DNA of 64,000 nucleotides from Bacteroidota bacterium (GTDB lineage Bacteria; Bacteroidota; Bacteroidia; B-17B0; Aurantibacillaceae): positions 1 to 64,000 of the forward strand of contig JAJNBG010000005.1 of the NCBI GenBank assembly GCA_021155905.1, written 5' to 3'. The notes beneath the pieces are model-generated. The model was not told the DNA's origin. It did no database searches and worked only from the letters and a program-made list of their open reading frames with translations. Below, piece by piece: positions 43,062-51,410 of the stretch. The position numbers were made by a program, and so were the translations under genes. Every line of letters starts with the position of its first letter. Position 1 is the stretch's first letter.

Positions 43062-44567
43062 TTATTCTACAAACCAGCCTATCAATCGGCGACGCAATTT
43101 ACTGCTATACGTCTGTGTTTGATAATCCGTGTAGTTATTGGTGGCATTAATACATTTCGCAAATTGCTTTACCCGGTACTTTACTTCTTCACTCAACAAA
43201 TCAAACAATTCAAATGCCTCATCAAAATCAGCGGCGTTATCTTTAATCCTTCCGAAATGATCATCCAGAGATTGATCCAACACTGTTTGTGGTTTTAATC
43301 CTTTTCTCAGGCATTGCAAATAACGTTCACGAACTATAAAAGCTTCCGCAGACGAATTCAGGAACCTGGCTTTAATATCTTCCGGTAACTCATAATCATT
43401 TTCAAGTTCGTAATCCCACTCGTCTTTATAGCGTTGTTCCAAATACAAATGAGGCGCAACAAAGACATGTTTCCAGTCAATTGGAAATTGCCATAAATTA
43501 AAACGGCGGGAATTGTTACCCAGGTCAACTATATTAAATTTCTTCTTATTTGGCAATACACGTGAACCACGGCCAATCATCTGGTGGTATAATGTCAATG
43601 ACTTAGTGGCACGGTTCAGTATTATCGTTTCAACTTCAGGTTCATCAAAACCGGTAGTTAAGATACTTACCGAACTTAAAATTCCATCTTTAGTATTTCT
43701 GAACCAATCTAATGTCTCCGCACGGTCCCTGTCACTGAAAGTACTATCAAGGTACTTAATAGGATAACCTTTGGCTTTAAACATATTATACACAGCTATG
43801 CTCGTTAATATACCGGCATTAAAAATCAGTGTTTTAGTCCCTTTTCCAATTTCCTCATAGGCATCCAGCAATTTACCCTGCATAATAGCCTGAGTGTACA
43901 ACATCTCGTGAGAACCTGTGGTAAACTCGCCATTATTACCAATACGTAATGTACTTAAATTAACATCATTGGAGTAGGTGACACCTTCCGCTAAAAAGCC
44001 CTGATCAATTAATGAAGCGATGCTTTCACCAACGATAATTTCCTTATAGGTTTGATAAAGAGGTAATTTTTTATTACTGCTTAAAGGGGTGGCAGTAACA
44101 CCTAGAATATTTACGTTTTCAAAATAATGAAATATCTTACGGAATGAATTATAGTGCGCTTCATCGACGATAACCAAACCAATATCTTCAAGAAATTGTT
44201 CATCCTCCTGTAAACGGTTGTTCAATGTTTCTACTAAAGCTGTGAAACTCTGAAAATCGCTTTGTTGAGTTAACGTTTTTACTTCAGAATTAATGACTTT
44301 ATTTCTGATTCCAATACCGGTTAAAACATCTGAGGTTTGTTTACTTAATTCAATACGATGGGTTAAGATTAAAACCTTACGATTGAAATGATTGATGTAA
44401 CGCTTTGCAATCTCTGAAAAAATAATCGTTTTTCCGCCACCGGTAGGTAACTGAAACAATATATTTTCATTCGGCTTGGCCTCCTTTAATTTATTGAAGA
44501 TGGTATTAACAGCTTCTTCCTGGTAGGGGTATAATTGACGGGTCGATATGGTTTCTTCAGTTTCCAA
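43062..44567 (-). CDS. DEAD/DEAH-box helicase (superfamily 2)
   Basis: This 501-residue protein has the SF2 helicase core. Motif I is LPTGGGKTIIF, motif Ia LTHRIELS, motif II VDEAHYNSF (DEAH), motif III GVTATPL, motif V SILTTGFDEPEVETIIL and motif VI HQMIGRGSRVLP. The fold is like RAD25/XPB and type III restriction subunits, with a C-terminal domain of about 130 residues (FARDEAFELFDLLSEEVKYRVKQF-like region). No adjacent methylase or nuclease is seen, so it is likely a stand-alone DNA helicase in repair. Confidence 0.9.
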   Translation of the reverse strand: METEETISTRQLYPYQEEAVNTIFNKLKEAKPNENILFQLPTGGGKTIIFSEIAKRYINHFNRKVLILTHRIELSKQTSDVLTGIGIRNKVINSEVKTLTQQSDFQSFTALVETLNNRLQEDEQFLEDIGLVIVDEAHYNSFRKIFHYFENVNILGVTATPLSSNKKLPLYQTYKEIIVGESIASLIDQGFLAEGVTYSNDVNLSTLRIGNNGEFTTGSHEMLYTQAIMQGKLLDAYEEIGKGTKTLIFNAGILTSIAVYNMFKAKGYPIKYLDSTFSDRDRAETLDWFRNTKDGILSSVSILTTGFDEPEVETIILNRATKSLTLYHQMIGRGSRVLPNKKKFNIVDLGNNSRRFNLWQFPIDWKHVFVAPHLYLEQRYKDEWDYELENDYELPEDIKARFLNSSAEAFIVRERYLQCLRKGLKPQTVLDQSLDDHFGRIKDNAADFDEAFELFDLLSEEVKYRVKQFAKCINATNNYTDYQTQTYSSKLRRRLIGWFVE

Positions 44568-44705
44568 CTTTCAAAAAAATAAGCCTATAAACTTAGGATT
44601 TTTTTTGAATAAGGAGATAAAAAGATGAAAATAAAAACCAAAGAGTTATTGACAATAAATCCGTAGATCAGCAATTGACATTGGAATTATGTAAGTTCAG
44701 ATACT

Positions 44706-45827
44706 TTAATCCAATATTTTTGATTTAACAGTCGTAAATCTGCTTTTTAATTTCAGTATTGGTTTTTCAAAAAAATAATAAAGGAGGGTTGAAAACACCA
44801 TGGTTATTAGCGTCGCAACTATAGGTATTGCCCAACCGCAAAGCGCCTCACTGAATTTCATATCGCTGCGCTTAAAATACTTTACACAGGCCACAACAAT
44901 TATAATATGAATCATATACATACTGAAAGAAAGGTTTCCGAGGTATTTGGTGACTGGTGTTTTTAAATTCAACACAAAATTATCCTGTAAACCAGCCCAT
45001 ACCAGGTAACTTCCAAAAAAACCATAGATAAACAGTAATTGAGGCAGTTTATAATTGTGCGGTATAACATTGAAAATAATGGGGATTAAGATAGCGATAA
45101 CAATAATCTGAATGAGAGGTTCAAATGCCATTTTAAGTTTTACACCTTTATTATAGAAATAAGCTATTAACACACCCAGACCGAAGAAATAAAAATAAGT
45201 GAGACTCATGAAATAAGGAGTACTATAACCCGTCGGGGAAGGAATATCTTTAAAATAAAACCAGGAAATTAATCCGCTGATTGTTAGTACCCAACCGATG
45301 ACCTTGAATTTTCCTTTGAAAATATATAAAAACAACGGCAGTACAAGGTATATATGCTCTTCGATACATACCGACCATAAAACTTTATAGGCATTCGACG
45401 AGTCTTCAATCAATATCTGGAAATTAACCATGAAAGTACAGGCATAGAACAGGCTTGATTTTATTGAATCCCAGGGATAGTGAGCGGCCAATGGGATAAT
45501 TAATACTTTCACTAAAACCACTAAAAAATAGAGGGGCCAGATCCGGATAATTCGCCTTAAATAAAAATTTTTGATTGAGAAAGTGCCTTGTTGAAATTCT
45601 TTCATTAAGATAAGAGAGATCAAAAATCCACTTATGATAAAAAACACATCCAGGAAAAAAGCGCCGGAAAAACGAAAGTACGATTCGGATTTTGTTTCAA
45701 ATCCTTTTTTTAATAAAGTGTCCGTTGTATGATGAAATATCACCACTGTTGAACCAATGAAACGTAACATATCAAGACCTTTAAAATAAGTAATGCTTGA
45801 TAATTTTTCTTTCACAACAGAAGCCAT
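44706..45827 (-). CDS. Acyltransferase 3 family membrane protein
   Basis: This 373-residue integral membrane enzyme transfers acyl groups to surface polysaccharides. It has about ten hydrophobic segments. The family signatures are MLRFIGSTVVIFHHTTD with the conserved His, FLDVFFIISGFLISLILMKEF and FYLRRIIRIWPLYFLVVL. It lies 15 bases downstream of dnaB on the same strand and is probably co-transcribed, an arrangement without obvious functional logic. The C-terminus is basic and cytoplasmic. Confidence 0.93.
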   Translation of the reverse strand: MASVVKEKLSSITYFKGLDMLRFIGSTVVIFHHTTDTLLKKGFETKSESYFRFSGAFFLDVFFIISGFLISLILMKEFQQGTFSIKNFYLRRIIRIWPLYFLVVLVKVLIIPLAAHYPWDSIKSSLFYACTFMVNFQILIEDSSNAYKVLWSVCIEEHIYLVLPLFLYIFKGKFKVIGWVLTISGLISWFYFKDIPSPTGYSTPYFMSLTYFYFFGLGVLIAYFYNKGVKLKMAFEPLIQIIVIAILIPIIFNVIPHNYKLPQLLFIYGFFGSYLVWAGLQDNFVLNLKTPVTKYLGNLSFSMYMIHIIIVVACVKYFKRSDMKFSEALCGWAIPIVATLITMVFSTLLYYFFEKPILKLKSRFTTVKSKILD

Positions 45828-45842
45828 AGATGGTTTTATAAA

Positions 45843-47417
45843 TTAAAACACTTCATCAATATCATTTCTTCTGATGATATCAGTGCCCGGCGCATCATCA
45901 TCATCCCAGGTTTTTGACTGAAGTGTTTTCGTAGTTGGCTGAGAAAGGAAATCAGTATTCTGAGCAATACCGGAACCCATTGTATTTCCTGAATAAATAT
46001 CTGATCCCTCGTTATAATCCAAATCCGTAAACTTGGCAAACTGACCGATAAATTTCAACGGCACATCAACAATAGACCCATGCCTGTTTTTGGCAATAAT
46101 GATTTCCGCCCTGTTTTTGGTTGGCTGGTTGTTTTCATCCACTTCAATACCGTAATATTCAGGACGGTAAATAAACATAACCATATCCGCATCCTGTTCA
46201 ATGGCACCGGATTCACGTAAGTCACTTAACTGAGGTCGTTTGCTGCCACCAGGCCTGTTTTCAACCTGACGACTTAACTGGGATAAAGCGATGATCGGAA
46301 TTTCCAATTCTTTTGCCAGTGATTTTAAACCACGGGAAATTGCTGAAATCTCCTGCTCACGGTTACCCTTGCTATCTGGGCCACCACTCATTAATTGTAA
46401 GTAATCAATAATGATCAGGGAAATATTTTGCTGTTCTTTTAAACGACGGGCCTTTGCTCTTAATTCAAAAATGGAAAGGGCAGGGGTATCATCAATATAT
46501 AAAGGAGCAACAGACAATTTTTTGATACGCTCATTTAACTGAACAAATTCATGATTATCTAAATTTCCTTTTAAAATTTTATCCTGATTAATTTCCGTTT
46601 CAGAAGAAATCAAACGTTTTACTAATTGTAAGGAAGACATTTCTAAAGAGAATATCGCTACCGCTTTATTAAATTCAACGGCAGCGTTTTTGGCCATGGT
46701 TACCACAAAAGCCGTTTTACCCATACCCGGACGAGCCGCAAGAATCAATAAATCAGATTTTTGCCAACCACCGGTAATTCTGTCTAAAGCAGTAAATCCG
46801 GAAGGCACACCTAATAAACCGTCTGTTTGTTGTGCAGCCATTTCAATCTCGGTAATAGCTTGCGCAATCAAAGAGGTCATTCCGGCATGTTGTTTACGAA
46901 CATTGGAATCAAGGATTTCAAAAATGTGTTGAGTAGTAGAATCCAGTAACTCAAAAACATCGGTGCTATCCTCATAAGCTGATTTAATGGTTTCGGTACT
47001 GATTCGGATTAATTCTCTTTGTAAATACTTCTGAGCAACAATACGCGCGTGGTATTCAATGTTGGCGGATGAGGCAATGCGGTTAGTTAATGAGGAAACA
47101 TAAAATGATCCTCCCACTAATTCCAATTCACCGCTGCGCTTTAATTCCTGAGTTACTGTTAAAATATCTACCGGTTCAGAGCGATTAAATAAATTGTAAA
47201 TGGCTTTAAAAATAATTCCATTTTGTTCTTTGTAAAAACTTTCGGCAGATAAAACGTCAATGACAGTGCTCAATGCATCTTTTTCTAAAAGCATGGCCCC
47301 TAAAACGGCCTCTTCCAATTCAATTGCCTGGGGCTGTAATTTTCCAACCTCATTGGTAGATGTTGGAGTGTATATTAATTTTTTACGGGTTTTATTCTGG
47401 TTATCGAAATTTTGCAT
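45843..47417 (-). CDS. dnaB: Replicative DNA helicase
   Basis: This 524-residue hexameric helicase unwinds DNA ahead of the replisome. The N-terminal primase-interacting domain (about 25-130) begins LQPQAIELEEAVLGAMLLEKDAL. The C-terminal RecA-like domain (about 200-470) holds GGWQKSDLLILAARPGMGKTAFVVTMAKNAA (Walker A), SLEMSSLQLVKR, IIIDYLQLMSGG (Walker B), IIALSQLSRQVENRPGGSKRPQLSDLRESGAIEQDADMVMF and RAEIIIAKNRHG. The tail of about 60 residues is acidic and serine-rich. A TAnnTTTG-type box on the minus strand (complement of 47494-47501) may serve its promoter. The 257-base gap to the next gene is otherwise AT-rich and featureless. Confidence 0.97.
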   Translation of the reverse strand: MQNFDNQNKTRKKLIYTPTSTNEVGKLQPQAIELEEAVLGAMLLEKDALSTVIDVLSAESFYKEQNGIIFKAIYNLFNRSEPVDILTVTQELKRSGELELVGGSFYVSSLTNRIASSANIEYHARIVAQKYLQRELIRISTETIKSAYEDSTDVFELLDSTTQHIFEILDSNVRKQHAGMTSLIAQAITEIEMAAQQTDGLLGVPSGFTALDRITGGWQKSDLLILAARPGMGKTAFVVTMAKNAAVEFNKAVAIFSLEMSSLQLVKRLISSETEINQDKILKGNLDNHEFVQLNERIKKLSVAPLYIDDTPALSIFELRAKARRLKEQQNISLIIIDYLQLMSGGPDSKGNREQEISAISRGLKSLAKELEIPIIALSQLSRQVENRPGGSKRPQLSDLRESGAIEQDADMVMFIYRPEYYGIEVDENNQPTKNRAEIIIAKNRHGSIVDVPLKFIGQFAKFTDLDYNEGSDIYSGNTMGSGIAQNTDFLSQPTTKTLQSKTWDDDDAPGTDIIRRNDIDEVF

Positions 47418-47674
47418 AGTTTTTTTAGTACGGGAGGGTAAAAATGATCATTACTTTCTAATTATTGAATTTACGGAATTTACGCACAGCAAGCAAACTT
47501 AACAATTGGCTAACAAGGTTTTTTAAACTACTGATAATCAGGTTTTGTTTTGTTAGTAACCTTCGTCTACTGATTTAATTTGTTAAGAAAATGGGGTTTA
47601 AACTTTTAAACAATGCAATAGTTGACGAAATGTGGTTAATTTTTTTGAATATAATGTAATACCTTTAATAAAGA

Positions 47675-49642
47675 TTGGAAAAGCGCAGTAACATACTGAA
47701 ACGGTTATTCTTAGGTTGGATCATATTGATTTCAACCTCTCATATTCATGCACAACTGAATTACGAAACTAGTTTCCTGAGTTTTTTTAAAGTTCAAAGT
47801 TTTGGAGGGAAAGTAAAAGCATTTGATACATTAGGGAATGATTATAAACTGAAAATTTATCCGTTAATCAAAGCAGATCTTGAAAAAATCAGGGAGCGCG
47901 CCGTTCTGGATGGTCAGGCTAACATCCTCGCAAGAGTTACGAAAATTGAAGGCGAAATTTACTATTTGAATAAAAACTATTCAAAAGCTATTCCTTTATT
48001 TGCTGATCTTCTGGAAACAAACAAAATTCAAAATTATCAGGACAGTGCTTCTGTTCTTTTCTATCTAAAGAATGCATATGTTCACTTACACTCATTGAAC
48101 AAAGCCATTGAAATACATCGCTTTTTGGTGGGTATTCACAAACGTCATCCCGATATTGATGCATGGAAGCTTCATCCAAAATTAAGCATCATCTATTATG
48201 AGATGAAGCTTTACAAGGAATGCCTCAAACAGCAATTACTTGAATTTGACGAGTTTAAGCAACGAAAACACATGCTGATAGGATATTATAATAACCGCGG
48301 ATTATTCTGGCAAAAATACGGGCAACTGGATAGTGCCATGCAGTGTTTTAATCAGGCCAAAGAGATTTATTTCAAAATGCATAGCGATAAACAAACTCCG
48401 GAAGATCCTTTTACACTGGGACTAATTGAAGGGAATATCGGACAGGTTTTGATGGAATTAAAAGAATATAAAAAAGCCATACCCTTACTGGAAAAAGATG
48501 TGACCGGCAGTTTAAAAGCAAAAAATTTCCTTAACGCAGCTGTCAGTGAAATTGAGCTGGCAAAATGCTATTTGAATTTAAACAAACCCTATACCGGTAA
48601 AAAATACCTGGATAGCGCATTTGCAAGGCTCAGTAACATCGAGGATTATAATGCAAAACTTAGTATTTTAAAAGAATATGCGCATTTTTACGAGCAAACC
48701 GGATCCTATAAAGCTTCCATAGATTATTATAACCGATTTATTAATTTTAAAGACAGCGTTGATCTTCAGGAAAATCTGAAAGAATTAATTTCTACCCAGG
48801 TAGCAAACCAGGTGGAAGAAAAAGAAAACTTAATTCGGGAAAGTCAAAAAAATATTAAAGAGAAAAACACGGAGGTAAGTACCCAAAAAACAATTCAGAA
48901 TGCCTTATTATTCTGTGGTTTAGTCCTCATCACGGTTATTATTTTCGTTTCTGTTCAGCTTAAAAAAACAAAAGCGCAAAAACATTTATTGGAAATAAAG
49001 AACAAACGTATTGCGACCCGAAATGAAATCATTAATCAATCTCTTTCAGAGAAAGACTTATTAATTAAAGAAGTGCATCACCGCGTCAAAAACAATTTAC
49101 AGATCATTTCCAGTTTATTAAAACTGCAATCCGGCAAAAGCACTAATGAAGAAATTAGAAACTCATTGAGTGAGGCGCAGGACAGGATTAATTCAATGGC
49201 CCTTTTGCATCAGTTGTTGTACCGAAACAATCAGATGTCCAGTTTGATGTTCAATGAATATTTATCAAATTTAATTACACAAATCTCCGATAGTTTCAGT
49301 AAAAATATACGCATTGATTACAACCTGATTGAGTTGGAACTGGATTTGGATACTGCTATCCCGCTAGGTTTAATTACCAATGAATTGGTTTCAAATGCAT
49401 TTAAACATGCTTTTAATGGCAAAGACGGTGTTATCACAATTGAATTATCCAAGCTGGTTAAAAATACTTACCAGTTGAAGATCGCGGATAACGGACAGGG
49501 CTTGCCGGCAAATTTTGACTTAAACAGCGTTGACTCACTCGGTCTTGACATTGTATGTATCCTTTCAGAACAAATCAATGCCGAGCTGAAAATTTATAAT
49601 GCCGACGGAGCAAAGTTTGAAATTATTTTTAAAGTAGCTTAG
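47675..49642 (+). CDS. TPR-containing membrane histidine kinase (HisKA_2 type)
   Basis: This 655-residue sensor starts at TTG 47675, with a signal or anchor peptide ending HIHAQ. An exported TPR region (about 85-385) senses an unknown partner. A membrane segment near 409-427 (FCGLVLITVIIFVSVQL) follows a coiled coil. The kinase core reads EKDLLIKEVHHRVKNNLQIISSLLKLQSG with the phosphorylated His in the HHRVKNN motif (HisKA_2 family), NELVSNAFKHAF (N box), DNGQGLP (G1) and SLGLDIV (G2). No response regulator lies next to it, so it is an orphan kinase. A TACCTTTA box at 47660-47667 may be its promoter. Confidence 0.9.
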   Translation: MEKRSNILKRLFLGWIILISTSHIHAQLNYETSFLSFFKVQSFGGKVKAFDTLGNDYKLKIYPLIKADLEKIRERAVLDGQANILARVTKIEGEIYYLNKNYSKAIPLFADLLETNKIQNYQDSASVLFYLKNAYVHLHSLNKAIEIHRFLVGIHKRHPDIDAWKLHPKLSIIYYEMKLYKECLKQQLLEFDEFKQRKHMLIGYYNNRGLFWQKYGQLDSAMQCFNQAKEIYFKMHSDKQTPEDPFTLGLIEGNIGQVLMELKEYKKAIPLLEKDVTGSLKAKNFLNAAVSEIELAKCYLNLNKPYTGKKYLDSAFARLSNIEDYNAKLSILKEYAHFYEQTGSYKASIDYYNRFINFKDSVDLQENLKELISTQVANQVEEKENLIRESQKNIKEKNTEVSTQKTIQNALLFCGLVLITVIIFVSVQLKKTKAQKHLLEIKNKRIATRNEIINQSLSEKDLLIKEVHHRVKNNLQIISSLLKLQSGKSTNEEIRNSLSEAQDRINSMALLHQLLYRNNQMSSLMFNEYLSNLITQISDSFSKNIRIDYNLIELELDLDTAIPLGLITNELVSNAFKHAFNGKDGVITIELSKLVKNTYQLKIADNGQGLPANFDLNSVDSLGLDIVCILSEQINAELKIYNADGAKFEIIFKVA

Positions 49643-49644
49643 AT

Positions 49645-50679
49645 TTATTTATCAGCCACACCTTTTATAAAATCCGCGATCAGGTAGCCAATCAGTTTCC
49701 CGGTTTTATTATCCGCCTTGATGTGCGATAGAATAGGGGCACCTTCGGCAATATGAAAGTACAGGGCATTTAATTGTTTACCGCACTGATAGGCATATTG
49801 CCTTGCCTGCACCGGTGAGATACCACTGCTTGTCTTTGCGCTAGAAGGTACATTGGTAATGGCATCCAGGTCAAGTTCTACGCCACAACCATTTTGCTTC
49901 ACATAGCCAATGTTTTGGTTCAGCGTATTGGAAAAACTATTGATCTCGCGCACAAAAACATCTTCATATCTGCTATAGTACAAATGTTCCATGTCGTTGG
50001 TAAAATCCTTTAATACACTGGTTGTATTATATTGTTCATGAATACAAAAAACAGAATATTTATTTAAATAGTTTTCGCGGTAGGCGTAGCTAAATCCATT
50101 TCCGCTGTGCCTTCCTTCCAGTGGGCGGAAGTCTGTATGAGGGTCACAGTTAATCACGTTTATTTTTTGGTTTAACGCCAAAGAACATCCCATAATAATT
50201 GGATAAGAATTATTGTGTCCTCCTCCAACAACAATGGGGATTTTACCGCAACTGATAATTTTAGAAATAATATCGGAAACCCTTTGGTCAATAATGGACA
50301 CCAGATTTCTCAACTCCAGCATTTCATTTTTGTTCTTGATATTTAAGGATAAGGATTGCTCCATCAAATCATCCACGAAAATATGGCCCAAAACACAAAC
50401 ATCTTTCCCTGTTAAAAACTCATTGCTTTGCTGGCTTAAAAAACTATCTAATGCCGGTTTCCAGGCCGTATGTGCTCCACCACGTCCATAATTGGCCCTG
50501 ACACCGATATCCTCAGGAATCCCAAATAAAACAAACTTGCATGGCATATTTTTTAATTCGGTTTCCCAATTTTTCTCAGACGCTAAAACGAATACATCTT
50601 CCCCGATCTTTACTTCATTTGTTCTTTTCCGCGTAAGCTGCTCAATATCTTTTTTAGAATACAATTCTAATACTTTCAT
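49645..50679 (-). CDS. Formimidoylglutamase-like arginase-family enzyme
   Basis: This 344-residue ureohydrolase-fold enzyme probably hydrolyses N-formimidoyl-L-glutamate to glutamate and formamide in histidine breakdown. The manganese-site motifs are GGGHNNSYP, DPHTDFRPLEGRHSGNG and ELDLDAITNVPSSA. The first Asp block differs from the usual DAHxD by Pro for Ala. ATG 50679 (MKVLELYSKKDIEQL) is preferred over 50700. No other histidine-utilisation genes are in the window, so the substrate is inferred. Convergent with the kinase gene, with only two bases between the stops. Confidence 0.8.
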   Translation of the reverse strand: MKVLELYSKKDIEQLTRKRTNEVKIGEDVFVLASEKNWETELKNMPCKFVLFGIPEDIGVRANYGRGGAHTAWKPALDSFLSQQSNEFLTGKDVCVLGHIFVDDLMEQSLSLNIKNKNEMLELRNLVSIIDQRVSDIISKIISCGKIPIVVGGGHNNSYPIIMGCSLALNQKINVINCDPHTDFRPLEGRHSGNGFSYAYRENYLNKYSVFCIHEQYNTTSVLKDFTNDMEHLYYSRYEDVFVREINSFSNTLNQNIGYVKQNGCGVELDLDAITNVPSSAKTSSGISPVQARQYAYQCGKQLNALYFHIAEGAPILSHIKADNKTGKLIGYLIADFIKGVADK

Positions 50680-50703
50680 ATGATTCGATTTTTGTTTCAA
50701 AAA

Positions 50704-50726
50704 AAAAGTCCCGGAGAGGGACTTTT
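50704..50726 (-). terminator. Terminator of the 50744-51355 gene
   Basis: AAAAGTCCC (50704-50712) pairs with GGGACTTTT (50718-50726) around a 5-base loop, with a long T-run on the minus strand beyond. It lies between the gene stop at 50744 and the formimidoylglutamase start at 50679. Confidence 0.85.
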
Positions 50727-50743
50727 AAAATTTTATTATAAGA

Positions 50744-51355
50744 TTACCACTCATCTGTATTAACCGGCGTTGTACTTGAAACCAACATCGCTTCTTTCAG
50801 ATCAGCCACAACAATTGAACTTTGTTTAAATGCTTCGCTTCTGATACGTTTCCATAAATCCGGAGGCATTTTCATACTGCCACATTTCGGAACCTCACTG
50901 TAAACATCTCCACCGGAGTAATCAGCTATTTTTGCGTTATGGCTGATTTTTGAAATCGTGTAACGGTATTTACCTTCCTTCGCCTCAATACTCACATGTA
51001 TTGAAATTGAACCCTGAACATCGGCTGATGGATTTAACTCTTTTGGCTTATATGGAAAACTAATCACACATTCGGCTTTACTTCCGGTAGTAACACCATT
51101 TCCTTTTGTATACTTTTTTGATTCAGTTTTCACAAAATTAACCGCACGCTTTAGAATCTCGCTAACAGCCATTCCTTTTGGTGGATTAGTATCTGCAGGG
51201 ACATTACCCTCTGCATCCGGAGGCATAGATATAGGATCAGCCATGATTGAAACCACTTCCTGGATCTTCTTCTCATCCGTTTTTGCTTCCTGTGCAGATA
51301 ATCTGCTGATTGAAGCCAGGAACATAAAAGCGCAAAATAACTTAGTTAACTTCAT
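50744..51355 (-). CDS. Secreted protein of unknown function (DUF4468-like)
   Basis: This 203-residue protein has a signal peptide ending RLSAQ. After an acidic linker with PDAEGNVPADTNPP, the region 65-185 shows a helix, VNFVKTESKKYTKGNGVTTGSKAECVISFPYKP and then IHVSIEAKEGKYRYTISKISH, a strand pattern like the TBP-like DUF4468 domain of Bacteroidota. The call is tentative. It is followed by a clear terminator and preceded by about 55 bases to the E1 gene on the same strand, possibly read from its own promoter. Confidence 0.6.
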   Translation of the reverse strand: MKLTKLFCAFMFLASISRLSAQEAKTDEKKIQEVVSIMADPISMPPDAEGNVPADTNPPKGMAVSEILKRAVNFVKTESKKYTKGNGVTTGSKAECVISFPYKPKELNPSADVQGSISIHVSIEAKEGKYRYTISKISHNAKIADYSGGDVYSEVPKCGSMKMPPDLWKRIRSEAFKQSSIVVADLKEAMLVSSTTPVNTDEW

Positions 51356-51410
51356 ATATCAATTTCTTTTTTATTAAACCAAACGGTAATAGACTATAAA
51401 TTTAATGTTA

